Assembly: GCA_964017185.1 (NCBI GenBank)
Contig: OZ024870.1
Span: 65,968,312 to 66,032,311, forward strand
DNA: 64,000 bases
From: Rugalucina vietnamica
Taxonomy: Eukaryota > Mollusca > Bivalvia > Lucinida > Lucinidae
Direction of reading: 5' to 3'
This document shows positions 11,379-23,693 of the stretch, piece by piece. Below the pieces are notes generated by a model. That model was not told the DNA's origin, did not search any database, and saw only the letters and a list, made by a program, of their open reading frames with translations. A program made the translations under genes and the position numbers. Numbering within the stretch: the stretch's first letter is position 1; each line of letters starts with the position of its first letter.

Positions 11379-12582
11379 CAAGCCTGGGAGCCCTGGTTTA
11401 CAAGTGGAGTGACGTAAACACTGCGGGAATGGAGGCTAAATCTTCTGTTAAATTGTAATCAGCTGCTCATTTTTTTTGTTGTCCTGAAAGCTGAGTGCGC
11501 TGGTGTCCGATTTCTCTATGCAATATTATTTTCGCATTTTAAAAACCTTTAATGTATTTTAATATTTTAAAAGGGATTTACAAACTGGAGGGGTTCCCAG
11601 GGAGCTTACTTATCAAATGTGATGGACAATGTACTGAGTGAAGTGGTAGCTCCAGACTATTATTCTTTGTCAGTTTGATATTTAAAAGGAAGAAAAAAGT
11701 GCTCTACGTACATGTTGTACTGGTAGTCTGTCTATGAGAGGCTTGTCTTTGAACAGTTTGGCTTGGATTATTGACCGTCCAGACATTACCTCAGTTGTTG
11801 ACTGCGGAAGTTAAACTTTAAATCTAACAAACAAGTAGATATATATCCGATAGGGATGGTTGTTTGTAATGAAGTGATAATATACCAGTCATTACGAAAA
11901 ATGTCCCTGTAATATACAGACTTTCTTATGTTGTTAAAATCAAAAATTTTTAGTAGCAGTTTTTAGCTCACCTGGCTTTTTGTAATATTTCCACAGCTCT
12001 GTAAAATTGTGCTTTTGTTCCTACCCTATTTCAAATGTGTGTTCTTAATATTCATTGTATAAATTTTGGTGCTAAGAATTTTGAAATAAAAAAATAAACA
12101 AACAATTACAATGTTTTTATCAGAAGAGGTGACAGCATTACCGAAAGATAAATGCTGAATAGATGGCCACCTGGCACCTGGGACATTGTTTCAGTTCTTA
12201 AATATTATAAAAAGGTTACCTGATTTACACAAAAACTTTATTGACCTAAATGCTGAAATGGCAAAGTCGAGATGAAATCTTCATAATCAAGTAAAACATT
12301 TTGAAAAATATGCTTTTTCATTATCCTTGATTATCTCCCTTGCCAATGCAAAATCCCTATTCAAAATTCATTTGTCCATAAAAACTTGCTCACTGACTTT
12401 CAAAAATTTTGCAGATCATAGGACAAACTAAGATCAAGATTTTGACATGAAAATAATGTTATTCTTATATTCCTCTGTGCAAGAAGTTTCTGCGAAAAAA
12501 CATTATCAGGGGCAAGTTTTTGGACTTTAGGAATTTTTACTAACAATTATTATAAAGTACCTGTATATCATGAAAACATATA
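11379..12582. other. No gene recognised
   Basis: AT-rich. TTTTTAGCTCACCTGG at 11964 looks like a worn head of the AGCTCACCTG Helentron-like family, but no tandem core or tail follows. Confidence 0.35.
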
Positions 12583-12847
12583 TGAGCCACTGCTTTAGAA
12601 AATCAACAATCTGCATATGTGAAAAAGCCGCAGATCAGCTGTGCATACTGCACAGCTGACCAGTGCCTTTGCTTTTTGCTACAGGGATACTACAATGATC
12701 TACAATCTCTCTGCTTGTCACATCCAAAATTTCAAGCTAATCTAGCCATCTTCTGTGACTCTAGCCATCTTCTGTGACTGTACAGGCCAGTTTGTCTTGG
12801 CCCTTGTTATAAATCCAGATTGTTGGTTTTCTCATGTGAAGGCTCAT
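12583..12847 (-). mobile_element. F1 foldback MITE copy
   Basis: Ends TGAGCCACTG and GGCTCA. Centre CAGATCAGCTGTGCATACTGCACAGCTG-like, of the TGCA subtype (shown in pieces). A 20-bp stretch (CTAGCCATCTTCTGTGACT) is locally duplicated at 12736 and 12757. Confidence 0.75.
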
Positions 12848-12974
12848 GTTAGGGAAACTTACAAGGGAGTCCATGGAGACCTCTATGATGTGTATCAAGG
12901 TTTTCACCCACACAATTAGAGGGGGATCAGACAACTTGGAAAGTCAATTTTCTTGTAGATCATCAACTAAGTAC

Positions 12975-13250
12975 AATGAATACTGTTTACATTTTTTACC
13001 CCCTTAAACCCCACTTTTATATAGTAAAACTGGGGTATGCAGGGGTATACCTATTTTTCTTATTTTTGGGTCAAAAATAAATTGTGGGTACTCGTTAGAG
13101 CCTCCCTGGTGAGGCGGTTCTAACATGTCACCGCAATCTATGTTTTGGAGCAAAAATAAGAAAAATATCAAATTTTTTCTGGTGAAATGTTCAATTTTTC
13201 TACAGCTGAAAAATATCTCTGTATATTGCATGGGAAAGTTTTCATAATGT
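12975..13250 (+). mobile_element. F2 foldback MITE, worn left end
   Basis: CCCCCTTAAACCCCACTTTT to TATTGCATGGGAAAGTTTTC; the central arm reads GAGCCTCCCTGGTGAGGCGG, so the palindrome is no longer perfect. Confidence 0.7.
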
Positions 13251-13324
13251 CACAAAGGATAGGTTCTTGTTAATATCTTGTTTTTCTTGTTTAATTAAGT
13301 CTTCAGTGCATTCAAACTTTAAGT

Positions 13325-13440
13325 ACTGTGGCTCTGTGGTAGAGTGCTGGACCACTAAGCAAGAGCTGTTGGTTTGATTCCTATCACTGTGGTTTTGTCC
13401 TATTGAGCAATACTTGAATAAAGAGTGAAAACATGTTTAA
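13325..13440 (+). mobile_element. tRNA-derived SINE head
   Basis: GGCTCTGTGGTAGAGTGCTGG supplies an A box and GGTTTGATTCC a B box. A gene for a functional tRNA is excluded by the mismatched stems. Confidence 0.5.
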
Positions 13441-13785
13441 GGAACTGATTAAAAGAATCATGTTTTAAGATAATACACATATGAAAACTGGCTTTTATTA
13501 TTCTGAGAAAATAAGCACTTTCGCAACACATGGCTCATATTAACATAATATTTAATCTTGATTAATTAATTTCAGAGTACAACTGCCAATGTTAGTCTTT
13601 AGTATCAGCATGATTTTGTCACTTTTTTCTTATAGTTTCCATGGAGATTGTATTGTAGTGACATTATCCACTGCAAGTGACAATATTAGGTTACAAATAT
13701 AAACCAGAATACACCTTCAAATCATACATGAGTCATACATGGACCAAAGCATAATTATGTACATGTACTGTTAATTGCCTTAATT

Positions 13786-14947
13786 ATAGCCCCGCTGAAA
13801 AGTGGGGCTATACTGGATTCACCCTGTCCTTCCGTGATTCCGTCTTTCCGTCATTCTGTCTTTCCGTGAACAATTCGTTTCCGTTCAATATCTTGAGAAT
13901 GGCTTGACAGAATCTGACCAAATTTTGTATGCACATCATCATTGACAAGATCTAGCTTGGGATTGTTACCCGTCATTTTTCGCAAAATTTTGACGGAGTT
14001 ACAGCCCTTGATTGATGTCAGAATTTTGTTTCTGCTCCATATCTTGAGAACGAATGGACAGAATCCGACCAAATTTTGTATGCACATCAACATTGACAAG
14101 ATCTAGCTTGGGATTGTTACCCGTCATTTTTCGCAAAATTTTGACGGAGTTATGGCCCTTGATTGACGTCAGAATTTTGTTTCTGATCAATATCTTGAGA
14201 ACGAATTCACAGAATACGACCAAATTTTGTATGCACATCAATATCGACAAGATCTAGCTTGGGATTGTTACCCGTCATTTTTCGCAAAATTTTGACGGAG
14301 TTACGGCCCTTGATTAACGTCAGAATTTCGTTTCCGCTCAATATCTTGAGAACGAATTGACAGAATCCAACCAAATTTTGTATGCACATCATCATTGACA
14401 AGATCTAGCTTGGGATTGTTACCCGTCATTTTTCGCAAAATTTTATTAGAGTTATGACCCTTGATTGACTTCAGAATTTTGTTTCCGCTCAATATCTTGA
14501 GAACAAATTGACAGAATCCAACCAAATTTTGTATGCACATCAACATTGACAAGATCTAGCTTGGGATTGTTACCCGTCATTTTTTGCAAAATTTTGACAG
14601 AGTTATGACCCTTGATTGACTTCAGAATTTTGTTTCCGCTCAATATCTTGAGAACGAATCGACAGAATCTGATCAAATTTTGTATGCACATCATCATTGA
14701 CAAGATCTAGCTTGGGATTATTACCCGTCATTTTTCGCAAAATTTTGACGGAGTTATGGCCCTTTATTGAGGTCAGAATTTCGTTTCCGCTCAATATCAT
14801 GAGAACGAATTGACATAATCAGACCAAATTTTGTATGCGCATCAATATTGATGAAATCTAGCTTGTGATAGTTACCTGTCTTTTTTTTTCACCCTGCAAA
14901 AAAGCTGAGAAGAGGGGCTATAGTCAGATTCTCTGACAATTCTAGTT
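13786..14947 (+). mobile_element. E4, Helentron-like element with seven 151-bp monomers
   Basis: Head ATAGCCCCGCTGAAAAGTGGGGCT (hairpin, in two arms), CCGTGATTCCGTCTTTCCGTC tract, then seven monomers of 151 bp (TTGACAAGATCTAGCTTGGG in each) with few differences, so a fairly young expansion. Tail AGGGGCTATAGTCAG, hairpin CAGATTCTCTGACAATTCTAG, end TTCTAGTT. Minus-strand open frames repeating every 151 bp are by-products of the array. Confidence 0.8.
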
Positions 14948-16267
14948 TGCTGACAGTGACACCAACCAACCTATATACATGTATATATAATTATACTCTA
15001 CTCTAAAATTCAAATTCAGTCCATTAAGAGGCCACAGTTGGAATGCATCTTTCTTATGTCCATACATGCAGTTTATGATAGTCAATAGTGGCTGAATGAA
15101 CATTCATATGTTATTGTAATATTAGCTTGACTAGATTTAAATTCTCTTCAGATAGAATTATTTGCTTATAAATATATATTTTCAAATTGTTGGTTTGCAG
15201 TTACTGTAATATCGATTTTCTTTTGTTTTGTTTATTTACTTACCTGATTAATGGTTCTGATTTTACTGGTTCCTGGTAATTGCTTTCAAGTTTTCAAATG
15301 CATGTTAATACTCTGGTTAACAATTCATTTAATATGCTAGATTTCCTGCACTTTTGATTTGAAATCAAACAATGTTAAAGCCCAGTGATAAGGTTTGCCC
15401 ACTGGCCCCAACGGGCCAGAGGAACAATAAAGTGCACTAATATTTGCAGGTGCAGCTGAACTACATTTCTTGTTCTTCACACATGCACTTTGCAGGTTTT
15501 TCTCATTAACATTGGCTCATGATTAATGGCTCATGTTAAAAAATATGCTATTATTAGTATAATTATATGCTAAGTAGATCTATTATATGCTGTGTTTAAA
15601 AACAAGGTCAATGAAAGTGTGCATTAGTAAGAAAAGAGCACTGTCCTGAACTTGACTGGTTAACCTTCATTACTGACTTTTCTATACACTCTTTGTTGGA
15701 GCTGGAAACCAGCTGATCTCAAACCAGACCAAGTCACATGACTGGATCTATTTATAGCATAAAGACTGGGGTCACACAAGGTTAGGATAAGCTCTGGTTA
15801 AGATATGTTAGGTGGACTTGACCCAAGAAGTTCAGTTATTTTGTGAATGGGAATATAGTTTGTGTTTATTTGTTTATTTTCAGTACATTTCGTGGCTACA
15901 AGGTGCAAGAAATGGTGAAAATAGACTAAAGAAAAACCAATAAGGAGGATATAAATAGATAGATGACTGGAATAGACCATTGAGTGCAGGCCAATAGTGC
16001 ATTGGGGTGAGTGCCCGATTTCGTCAATTTTTATAATGTCACCATGATCTCTGTATCTCATTCTTATTGTACCACAGTAGATTTACTTACAACAAAATAA
16101 ATAGAAATCTGTATTGATGAAAGAAGATTCATTGAGTCTTTGACTAGTTAATTGTTCCATTCATCAAATACTCTGAAATGAACTATATAGCTGCCACCCA
16201 TTGCATGATTGTGTGCTTTTTACCAGAATTTGTTATTTCTATGATTCTTTGTGTTGAAGTTTGACAT
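14948..16267. other. No gene recognised
   Basis: AT-rich spacer of 1.3 kb. Only a small palindrome (ACTGGCCCCAACGGGCCAG) near 15400 stands out. Confidence 0.4.
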
Positions 16268-16462
16268 TACCAGCCCTAGGATACCAGCCAACAAGTTTTC
16301 ATTCATGTCCCGATGGAGCCAGCACTTCCTGGGTGTTAAGCAGTAATAAGGGCTTACAGGGAGTTAATTGGTCTTGCTCTTGAAGAACACACCCCAACGA
16401 CAGTGTTGTTCGAACATAGAACTCTGCATTCAGAATCTTACTCTAAACCAGTAGGCCATGCA
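16268..16462 (-). mobile_element. tRNA-derived SINE
   Basis: Minus strand: tRNA-like head with ATGTTCGAACAAC B box, then a body with CTTAACACCCAGGAAGTGCT and ATCGGGACATGAATG, the 3' core shared with the SINEs at 31850 and 39389. Confidence 0.6.
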
Positions 16463-16659
16463 GCATGCTCCCAAAATCTTGTATTTGATGCCATTACTAG
16501 TCATAGCAATGTGCAACTGAAATGTGATTCGTGCCATAATTTGCAGATTTGTGGATTTACTTGGGCCATTAAAAAAGCTATGTTCATTTAGAGTCCTTGG
16601 TTAAAAGTCTTATCAGAAAGACTAGAAGCCCAGGATCAAATCCTTAAAGGTAGTTTAGA

Positions 16660-18004
16660 GGAGTGCCTATCCCAGGCACACATAGGAAGACGACACTAAC
16701 AAACTGAATTGAACATGGCCTATCACACGCGTCCATAGAAACAGGACTCTTTTACCAGTCAAAGTTAACATAGCCTATTCCAAGCACCCAGACGAAGAGA
16801 ACTGTTTTACAAACTGAAGTGAACATAGCCTATTCCTACAACCAAGTTAAAGAAAAGTCTTTAGTGGCAGATTTAGAGGGGTTTTGGGGGTTCACTCACC
16901 CCCCCCCCTCCCCCCTGGAACCAAATTATTTTATTTCTGTGGGGAAATTTATGAAAAATCAGGGTAAATTGCTGTAAATGAACCTCCTGAGGACCAAGTG
17001 CATGAAAACTCTTTTACAAACTAAAGTGAGCATTGCCTAGCCTGAGGACCAAGTGAAAGAGAGCTCTTTTACTAACTGAGGCAAACATTGCCTAACCTAA
17101 TGATATAGTGAAAGAGGACTATTTTACAAATAGAAGTAAACATAGTCTATCTAAAGCACCCACTGGAAGAGGACTCTTACAAACCGAAGTGAACATAGCC
17201 TCCAAAGCACCAAGTGAAAGAGAACTCTTTTACAAACTGAAGTGAACATAGCCTGTCCAAAGCATCCAGAGAAAGAGGACTCTCACTATTTGTAGTGAAT
17301 GTAGCCTATCCCAGTCAAACAGAAGAAGACTCTTACAAATTGAAGCGAACATAGCCTATGGCAAATATCCGAAGGAAGACGACTTTTTTACAAATCAAAG
17401 TTAACATAGCCTATCCCAAGTACCCAGAGGATGAGGACTTTTTTATCAACTAAACTGAACTTTAAGCCTATCCCAAGAAATCAGAAGAGGACTTTTACAA
17501 ACTGAAGTGAAAATAGCCTATTCCAAATACCCAGAGGAAGAGAACTCTTTTACACAGTGAAAACAGCCTATCCCAAATACCGTGAGGAAGAGGACTCTTT
17601 TACAAACTGAAGTAAACATAGCATATCCAAAATACTCAGAGTCAGAGGAAGAGGACTCTTTTACAAATTGAAGTGAATTTAGCCTATTTCAAATACTCAG
17701 AGGAAGAGGACTCTTCTACAAATTGAAGTGAACATAGCCTATACAAAGCACCCAGAGAATTAGGACTCTTTCACAAGCTGAAGTGAAAAAAGCCTATCTC
17801 AAATTCTCAGAGGAAGAGGAATCTTACGAATTGAAGTGAACATAGCCTATCCAAAATACTCAGTGTCAGAGGAAGAAGACTCTTAAGTCTTTTACGAATA
17901 GTGAACATAGCATATCCAAAATAATCATAGTCAGAGGAAGAGGACTCTTTTACAAATTGAAGTGAATTCAGCCTATCTCAAATACTCAGAGGAAGAGGAC
18001 TCTT
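16660..18004 (+). repeat. 58-61 bp satellite, degenerate left block
   Basis: Monomers built on GAAGTGAACATAGCCTATCC and AGAGGAAGAGGACTCTTTTA. Units at the left edge are badly worn and irregular; they become regular toward 18 kb. In some frames the unit reads as a repeated peptide (SLSKILR/ISLSKILR-like), but stops and length variation make coding unlikely. Confidence 0.85.
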
Positions 18005-18555
18005 TCAGTTTCAGTAAGTTATTCGGCGCCCAGGGATCTCCATCGTCGGGCAGCTTACTGAGTCTGTTGAGTCCTCGTTTTTTATTCATCAAGGTGGTTA
18101 TCATGATTTATTCGTTTGGCCTTGATGATTCATTGACTAGTTAGAGTTTCACCACGAGGAACGAACAGTTAACTAAATGTTGTGAACCACTGCAGAAGAT
18201 GAGGGTGAGGTTAGGTGCCTGTAAAACCGGTTTAAGCCCCCCCCCCCCCAGTAATTTTATATTACTGATCATTCCAAGGTGATACTTCAGTTGTGGTTCT
18301 AATTGTTTTGTTTTTGGAGTTGAATTTTTGTGTTGTTTGAGCCTTATGTACGTTTTCATATTTTTAGTTCAGTTCAGGTAACTGAGTGGCTGCCTATTGG
18401 GGAATAGCTGCTTACTTGGCTTACGACATGTTTTCACGGTATAAGTACTTAAGTGTCATTTTAGTTTTTCCCACCCCTCGGTTTATGGAGCGGGAATTTC
18501 TTTCTGATTGCGCCATTTCCTGATCATTGCCTGTTTGTACTTTTTTTTTAACAAA
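18005..18555. repeat. Unclassified 550-bp insertion inside the satellite
   Basis: The satellite breaks off at CTCTTTCAGTTTCAG and resumes after AACAAATTGAACATG. The insert holds a C-run (18239-18249), an inverted word pair GGTTATCATG / CCTTGATGATTCATTG and no open frame. Family not recognised. Confidence 0.4.
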
Positions 18556-18680
18556 TTGAACATGTTGAAGTGAACATAGCCTATCTCAAATACTCAGAGG
18601 AAGAGGAAGAGGATTCTTTTACAGATTGAAGTGAACATAGCCTATACAAAATACTCAGAGTCAGAGGAAGAGGACTTTTT
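18556..18680 (+). repeat. 58-61 bp satellite, second block
   Basis: Two monomers that stop within CTTTT, where element E5 is inserted. Confidence 0.85.
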
Positions 18681-20684
18681 AGCTCACCTGAGCCGAAGGC
18701 TCACAGGTGAGCTTATAGGATAGGCAGGCATCCGGCGTCCGTCGTCGTCGTCCGTCGTCTGTCGTCCGTCGTCGTCCGTCGTCGTCCGTCCACAATTTCA
18801 AAGAAGAATATTTCTGAAGCTAGTAGGCCGATCTTGATCAAATTTAATGTGAACCATAATTGGGTTGGGGGATTGATGGCATTAGGTTTTGGAGCAGATT
18901 GTATCAAACTTGTGGTTTCCATGGCAACAGATAGGTCCCATAGACTTACAATGGGAAAAACTAAAAAAATCTTCTTCTCTGAAACCACTAGGCCCACAGC
19001 TTTGATATTTGGTATGTAGCAATGGCTAATGGTCCTCTACGTAAATTGTGCCATTCATGCCCCTGGGGTCAAATTTGGCCACGCCCCGGGGGGTCGATAG
19101 TCTCCATAGACTTACTATGGGAAAAAAATTAAAAAATCTTCTTCTCTGAAACCACAGGGCCCACAGCTTTGATATTTGGTATGTGGCAATGGCTAATGGT
19201 CCTCTACATAAATTGTGCCAGCCATGCCCCTGGGGTCAAATTTGGCCACGCCCCGGGGGTGGATAGTTTCCATAGACTTACAATTGGAAAAACTAAAAAA
19301 ATCTTCTTCTCTGAAACCACTAGGCCCACAGCTTTGATATTTGGTATGTAGCAATGGCTAATGGTCCTCTACATAAATTGTGCCATTCATGCCCCTGGGG
19401 TCAAATTTGGCCACGCCCCAGGGGTTGATAGTCTCCATAGACTTACTATGGGAAAAAAATTAAAAAATCTTCTTCTCTGAAACCACAGGGCCCACAGCTT
19501 TGATATTTTGTATGTGGCAATGGCTAATGGTCCTCTACATAAATTGTGCCAATCATGCCCCTGGGGTCAAATTTGGCCACGCCCCGGGGGTCGATAGTCT
19601 CCATAGACCTACAATAGGAAAAAACTAAAAAAATCTTCTTCTCTGAAACCACAGGGCCCACAGCTTTGATATTTGGTATGTGGCAATGGCTAATGGTCCT
19701 CTACATAAATTGTGCCAGCCATGCCCCTGGGGTCAAATTTGGCCACGCCCCGAAGGTGGATAGTTTCCATAGACTTACAATTGGAAAAACTAAAAAACCT
19801 GAAACCACAGGGCCCACAGCTTTGATATTTTGTATGTGGCAATGGCTAATGGTCCTCTACATAAATTGTGCCAATCATGCCCCTGGGGTCAAATTTGGCC
19901 ACGCCCCGGGGGGTCGATAGTCTCCATAGACCTACAATAGGAAAAAACTAAAAAAATCTTCTCTGAAACCACAGGGCCCACAGCTTTGATATTTTGTATG
20001 TGGCAATGGCTAATGGTCCTCTACATAAATTGTGCCAATCATGTCCCCGGGGTCAAAATTGGCCACGCCCCGGGGGTGGATAGTCTCCATAGACCTACAA
20101 TAGGAAAAACTAAAAAAGTCTTCTTCTCTGAAACCACTAGGCCCACAGCTTTGTTATTTGGTATGTAGCAATGGCTAATGGTCCTCTACATAAATTGTGC
20201 CATTCATGCCCCTGGGGTCAAATTTGGCCAGGCCCCGGAGGTTGATAGTCTCAATAGACTTGCTATGGGAAAAAATTAAAAAATCTTCTTCTCTGAAACC
20301 ACAGGGCACACAGCTTTGATATTTTGTATGTGGCAATGGCTAATGGTCCTCTACATAAATTGTGCCAGCCATGCCCCTGGGGTCAAATTTGGCCACGCCT
20401 CGGGGGTAGATAGTCTCCATAGACTTACAATGGGAAAAACTAAAAAAATCTTCTTCTCTGAAACCAAAAGGCCCAGAGCTTCTATATTTTGTATGTAGCA
20501 ATGTTTGGTAGTCCCCATTATAAATTGTGCCAGTCATGCCCCTGGGTCAAATTCGGCCATGCCCCGGGGGTCAATAGTGTCCATGCATAGACTTTCATTG
20601 GTCGATTCTCAATTAATTTAAATCTCATGAGCTTACAATGTGATAATCTCTCAGGTGAGCTACAGGACCAATGGTCCTCTAGTT
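18681..20684 (+). mobile_element. E5, Helentron-like element inserted in the satellite
   Basis: Head hairpin AGCTCACCTGAGCC / GGCTCACAGGTGAGCT, a GTCCGTCGTCGTCGTCC tract, then about eleven 165-bp monomers (GGCCCACAGCTTTGATATTT; CATGCCCCTGGGGTCAAATT). Tail CAGGTGAGCTACAGG repeats the second head arm; hairpin AGGACCAATGGTCCT; end CTCTAGTT. The satellite unit CTTTTACAAA gives the exact empty site: insertion between two Ts with no target duplication. Confidence 0.85.
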
Positions 20685-21032
20685 TACAAATAGTGAACAT
20701 AGCCTATCCAAAATACTCAGTGTCAGAGGAAGAGGACTCTTTAACAAATAGTGAACATAGCCTATCCAGAATACTCAGAGCCACAGGAAGAGGACTCTTT
20801 TACAAACTGAAGTGAACATAGCCTATCCAAAATACTCAGTGTCAGAGGAAGAGGACTCTTTTACAAATAGTGAACATAGCCTATCCAAAATACTCAGAGT
20901 CAGAGGAAGAGGACTCTTTTACAAATAGTGAACATAGCCTATCCAGAATACTCAGAGCCACAGGAAGAGGACTCTTTTACAAATTGAAGTGAACATAGCC
21001 TATCCAAAATACTCAGTGTCAGAGGAAGAGAA
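20685..21032 (+). repeat. 58-61 bp satellite, third block
   Basis: Regular monomers with a short variant (ACAAATAGTGAACATAG, three bases missing) alternating with the full form. Confidence 0.85.
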
Positions 21033-21458
21033 TAAAAATTAAACTGAGATCCTTTAAGAGCAGTGAACATATTAATGAGAAAGGGCATGGGCCATACCAT
21101 GGTTTCGGCTACTTAAGCCTCTTCAGTGACCCTATAGATTTGGCAACATGGAGGCTAAGATTATGACTGTAATTTACATCATTCAAAAGGGTAGTCGATA
21201 CAAAGACTAGTAAAATCCAAATGGGGTCAAATATTCAAACGTTGGTTAGAAAATGACTCTAAACCGATAATAATTTTCTGATTTCTCAGAATACCCTCAC
21301 TGATCTCAAAGGACCAAAAGGAAAATATAATCTGCACTATGGATGATGTACGGGGAGACTTTTTAGGGCCGCCACACGGCACAACACCAGCTACAGTAAT
21401 AGGAAATAAAAATTAAACTGAGATCCTTTAAGAGCAGTGAACATATTAATGAGAAAGG
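21033..21458 (+). repeat. Copy of the 2938-3314 segment inserted in the satellite
   Basis: AATAAAAATTAAACTGAG to CTACAGTAATAG aligns with 2938-3314 at roughly 90% except for a 71-bp stretch (21332-21402) that is identical. The first 55 bp of the segment then start again at 21403, so the insert is a partial tandem copy. Confidence 0.75.
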
Positions 21459-22007
21459 GGATGAGGACTCTTTTACAAATAGTGAATATAGCCTATCCAA
21501 AATACTCAGAGGAAGAGGCTCTTTTACAAATTGAAGTGAACATAGCCTATCCAAAATACTCAGTGTCAGAGGAAGAGGACTCTTTTACAAATAGTGAACA
21601 TAGCCTATCCAAAATACTCAGAGTCAGAGGAAGAGGACTCTTTTACAAATTGAAGTGAACATAGCCTATCCAAAATACTCAGTGTCAGAGGAAGAGGACT
21701 CTTTTACAAATTGAAGTGAACATAGCCTATCCAAAATACTTAGAGTCAGAGGAAGAGGACTCTTTTACAAATTGAAGTGAACATAGCCTATCCAAAATAC
21801 TCTGAATCAGAGTAAGAGGACTCATTTCCAAATTGAAGTGAACATAGCCTATCCAAAATACTCAGAGTCAGAGGTAGAGGACTATTTTACAAATTGAAGT
21901 GAACATAGCCTATCCAAAATACTCATAGTCAGAGGAAGAGGACTCTTTTACAAATAGTGAACATAGCCTATCCAGAATACTCAGAGTCAGAGGAAGAGGA
22001 CTCTTTC
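21459..22007 (+). repeat. 58-61 bp satellite, right block, most homogeneous
   Basis: About nine near-identical monomers at 61-bp spacing; the array ends abruptly at GACTCTTTCAATCC. Confidence 0.85.
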
Positions 22008-22800
22008 AATCCATACATATAAACCATAGTTGTTTTCTTGAGTGGTAATTTTCTGAGCACATTTAGGATGGACTTAAGGAAGTCTAAAGTATGGGAATGG
22101 TCCTTTTACCCTGAACATTGTCCATAGACACAGACAAAAGAGACTCTGATCTCCTGAATGGACAGTCAAATTCTGGACATGGTTACCCGAAAAATGCACT
22201 TATGGCCTAAGACAGGCGGTCATTTATGATAACCCATGGAGAATTTGGCAATTTTTAAAATCTAGCAGTGGATAGTCAGTGGTCATATTGCAACCTAAGG
22301 TTCAAAATGTAGTGTATTTAAATCCCTTAGAACTTCCAAATAGTAGTTAAGGTGTATCATATTTGGCATCATTAGGTCTAGATACTTCTAATTTCAATTA
22401 TGTGGAATGTTTGGGTGTCCAATCCCCCTGTATTTCTGCATTTACCCCTCGGGAGGAATCAGTGAAAGGTGCATAAAGGGTAGTGTCCTGATACTAGTCC
22501 AAGGATTCTGTCCACTCCTGTTTTATGGAGAGAAAGAAGTGAAATGAAAACCTGTTTTTATTTGCATTTTCTTGCAAAACAAATGCATGGATCAACAGTT
22601 TGTGATTAACTCTTAACTCTGCTATCCAGGGCTTTTGTTTGTGGTACATAACCAGCAGGTACACTTTAATTCCTCTTTCATTAAATCTCGCACATCAAGC
22701 CTCTGACTATCTTTCATACATGCATGTATCATAATTTGTGAAACCAGGGAGACAGTTTTTTGTTTGTTATGTTCATATTGTAATTAGCACGAAAAACAAG

Positions 22801-22831
<31 letters not shown>

Positions 22832-22900
22832 TTACATAAGTCTTGGAGCAGAGTGTCATTACTGTAGGCCACATGAGAAATCCTGTCTTTGAGATTCTGA
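22008..22900. other. No gene recognised
   Basis: Unique-looking spacer ending in a 28-bp poly-T run (22801-22828). No exon supported. Confidence 0.4.
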
Positions 22901-22904
22901 CCAG

Positions 22905-22956
22905 GCCCCGAGGTTATAAAACTTTTTTCAAGCTCAGCTCAGCTGAACTTGGTTAC
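22905..22956 (+). mobile_element. TIR fragment of the 49156-49394 foldback family
   Basis: CCAGGCCCCGAGGTTATAAA and AGCTCAGCTCAGCTGA match the left arm of the complete copy at 49156; the rest is missing. Confidence 0.6.
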
Positions 22957-23139
22957 TATAAGTTGAGTCTCCCAGGAGCGTCTCTTCCGGCGGTGTGTGC
23001 TAGTTGTCCTTCAGGATGTTATACTGGTTCAAGTGAGCCATTATGTTACTGTGGAGGGATTCCAAAATCTTGCAGGTATACCTTGTAATGGACATCAGGG
23101 TTACTGGGCGGGTAGTTGGCTGCTTTTCCCCTTTCTTGA

Positions 23140-23300
23140 ATACAGGTATTATCCATGAAATTCAAATTTCAGAAAAGGGGTTGTACTTAAATTGAAATGA
23201 AAATAAAGGTGCTGATCAGCTGTGCAGTTACTGCACAACTCATTTGTGTCTTCGTTTTTGCATATGCAAAAAGCAAGTTTTCTCATGACATTGCTCATAT
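23140..23300 (+). mobile_element. F1 foldback MITE, decayed, inside duplication copy 1
   Basis: GGTGCTGATCAGCTGTGCAG and TTTTCTCATGACATTGCTCA remain; present at the matching place in copy 2, so it predates the duplication. Confidence 0.6.
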
Positions 23301-23693
23301 AGTAATAGGAGTGGGTGCACTGTTGAACCTGCTAATTAGGTTTTCACTGTTTCACTGTTTTCAATAAATAAACAAACATCAGGATCATTGCTTCATTAAT
23401 GGTAAATCTTGTCTCCAGTTATTCATATACATGCATAGAATCAAGTGGTATTAAGGAGAAATTGAAAAATGTTCAAACATTTTGGAAAGTTTGGTCATCC
23501 TGCTGGCAAACAGGTCATGAGCTTTAAACACCCGGTAACCCCATTTTTCTATTGGAAAATGGGGGTCCACACAGGTATGCATTTTTGTTTGTTTAAAATG
23601 TTTTGTTTAACAATAACTTGTAATACTCCTGTCAAAATTATTTTCAGGCCTGTTGAGTAGAAAGATATGCATTTTGTGTATGGATTGCTTTAA

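Noticed and set aside
11964-12170. Complete Helentron-like element starting AGCTCACCTGG
   Set aside because: Only a worn head; no second arm, tandem core or CTAGTT tail.
13851-14800. A series of minus-strand open frames of about 83 codons
   Set aside because: They repeat every 151 bp and are the monomers of E4 read in one frame.
19169-20498. Repeated 60-codon open frames starting MIFGMWQWLM or MIFCMWQWLM
   Set aside because: They coincide with the 165-bp monomers of E5, with no splice or domain support.
20627-21658. Secreted repeat protein encoded by the 58-61 bp satellite
   Set aside because: Units of 58 and 61 bp alternate, stops are frequent, and the frame is lost at every insertion; no signal peptide or ATG context.
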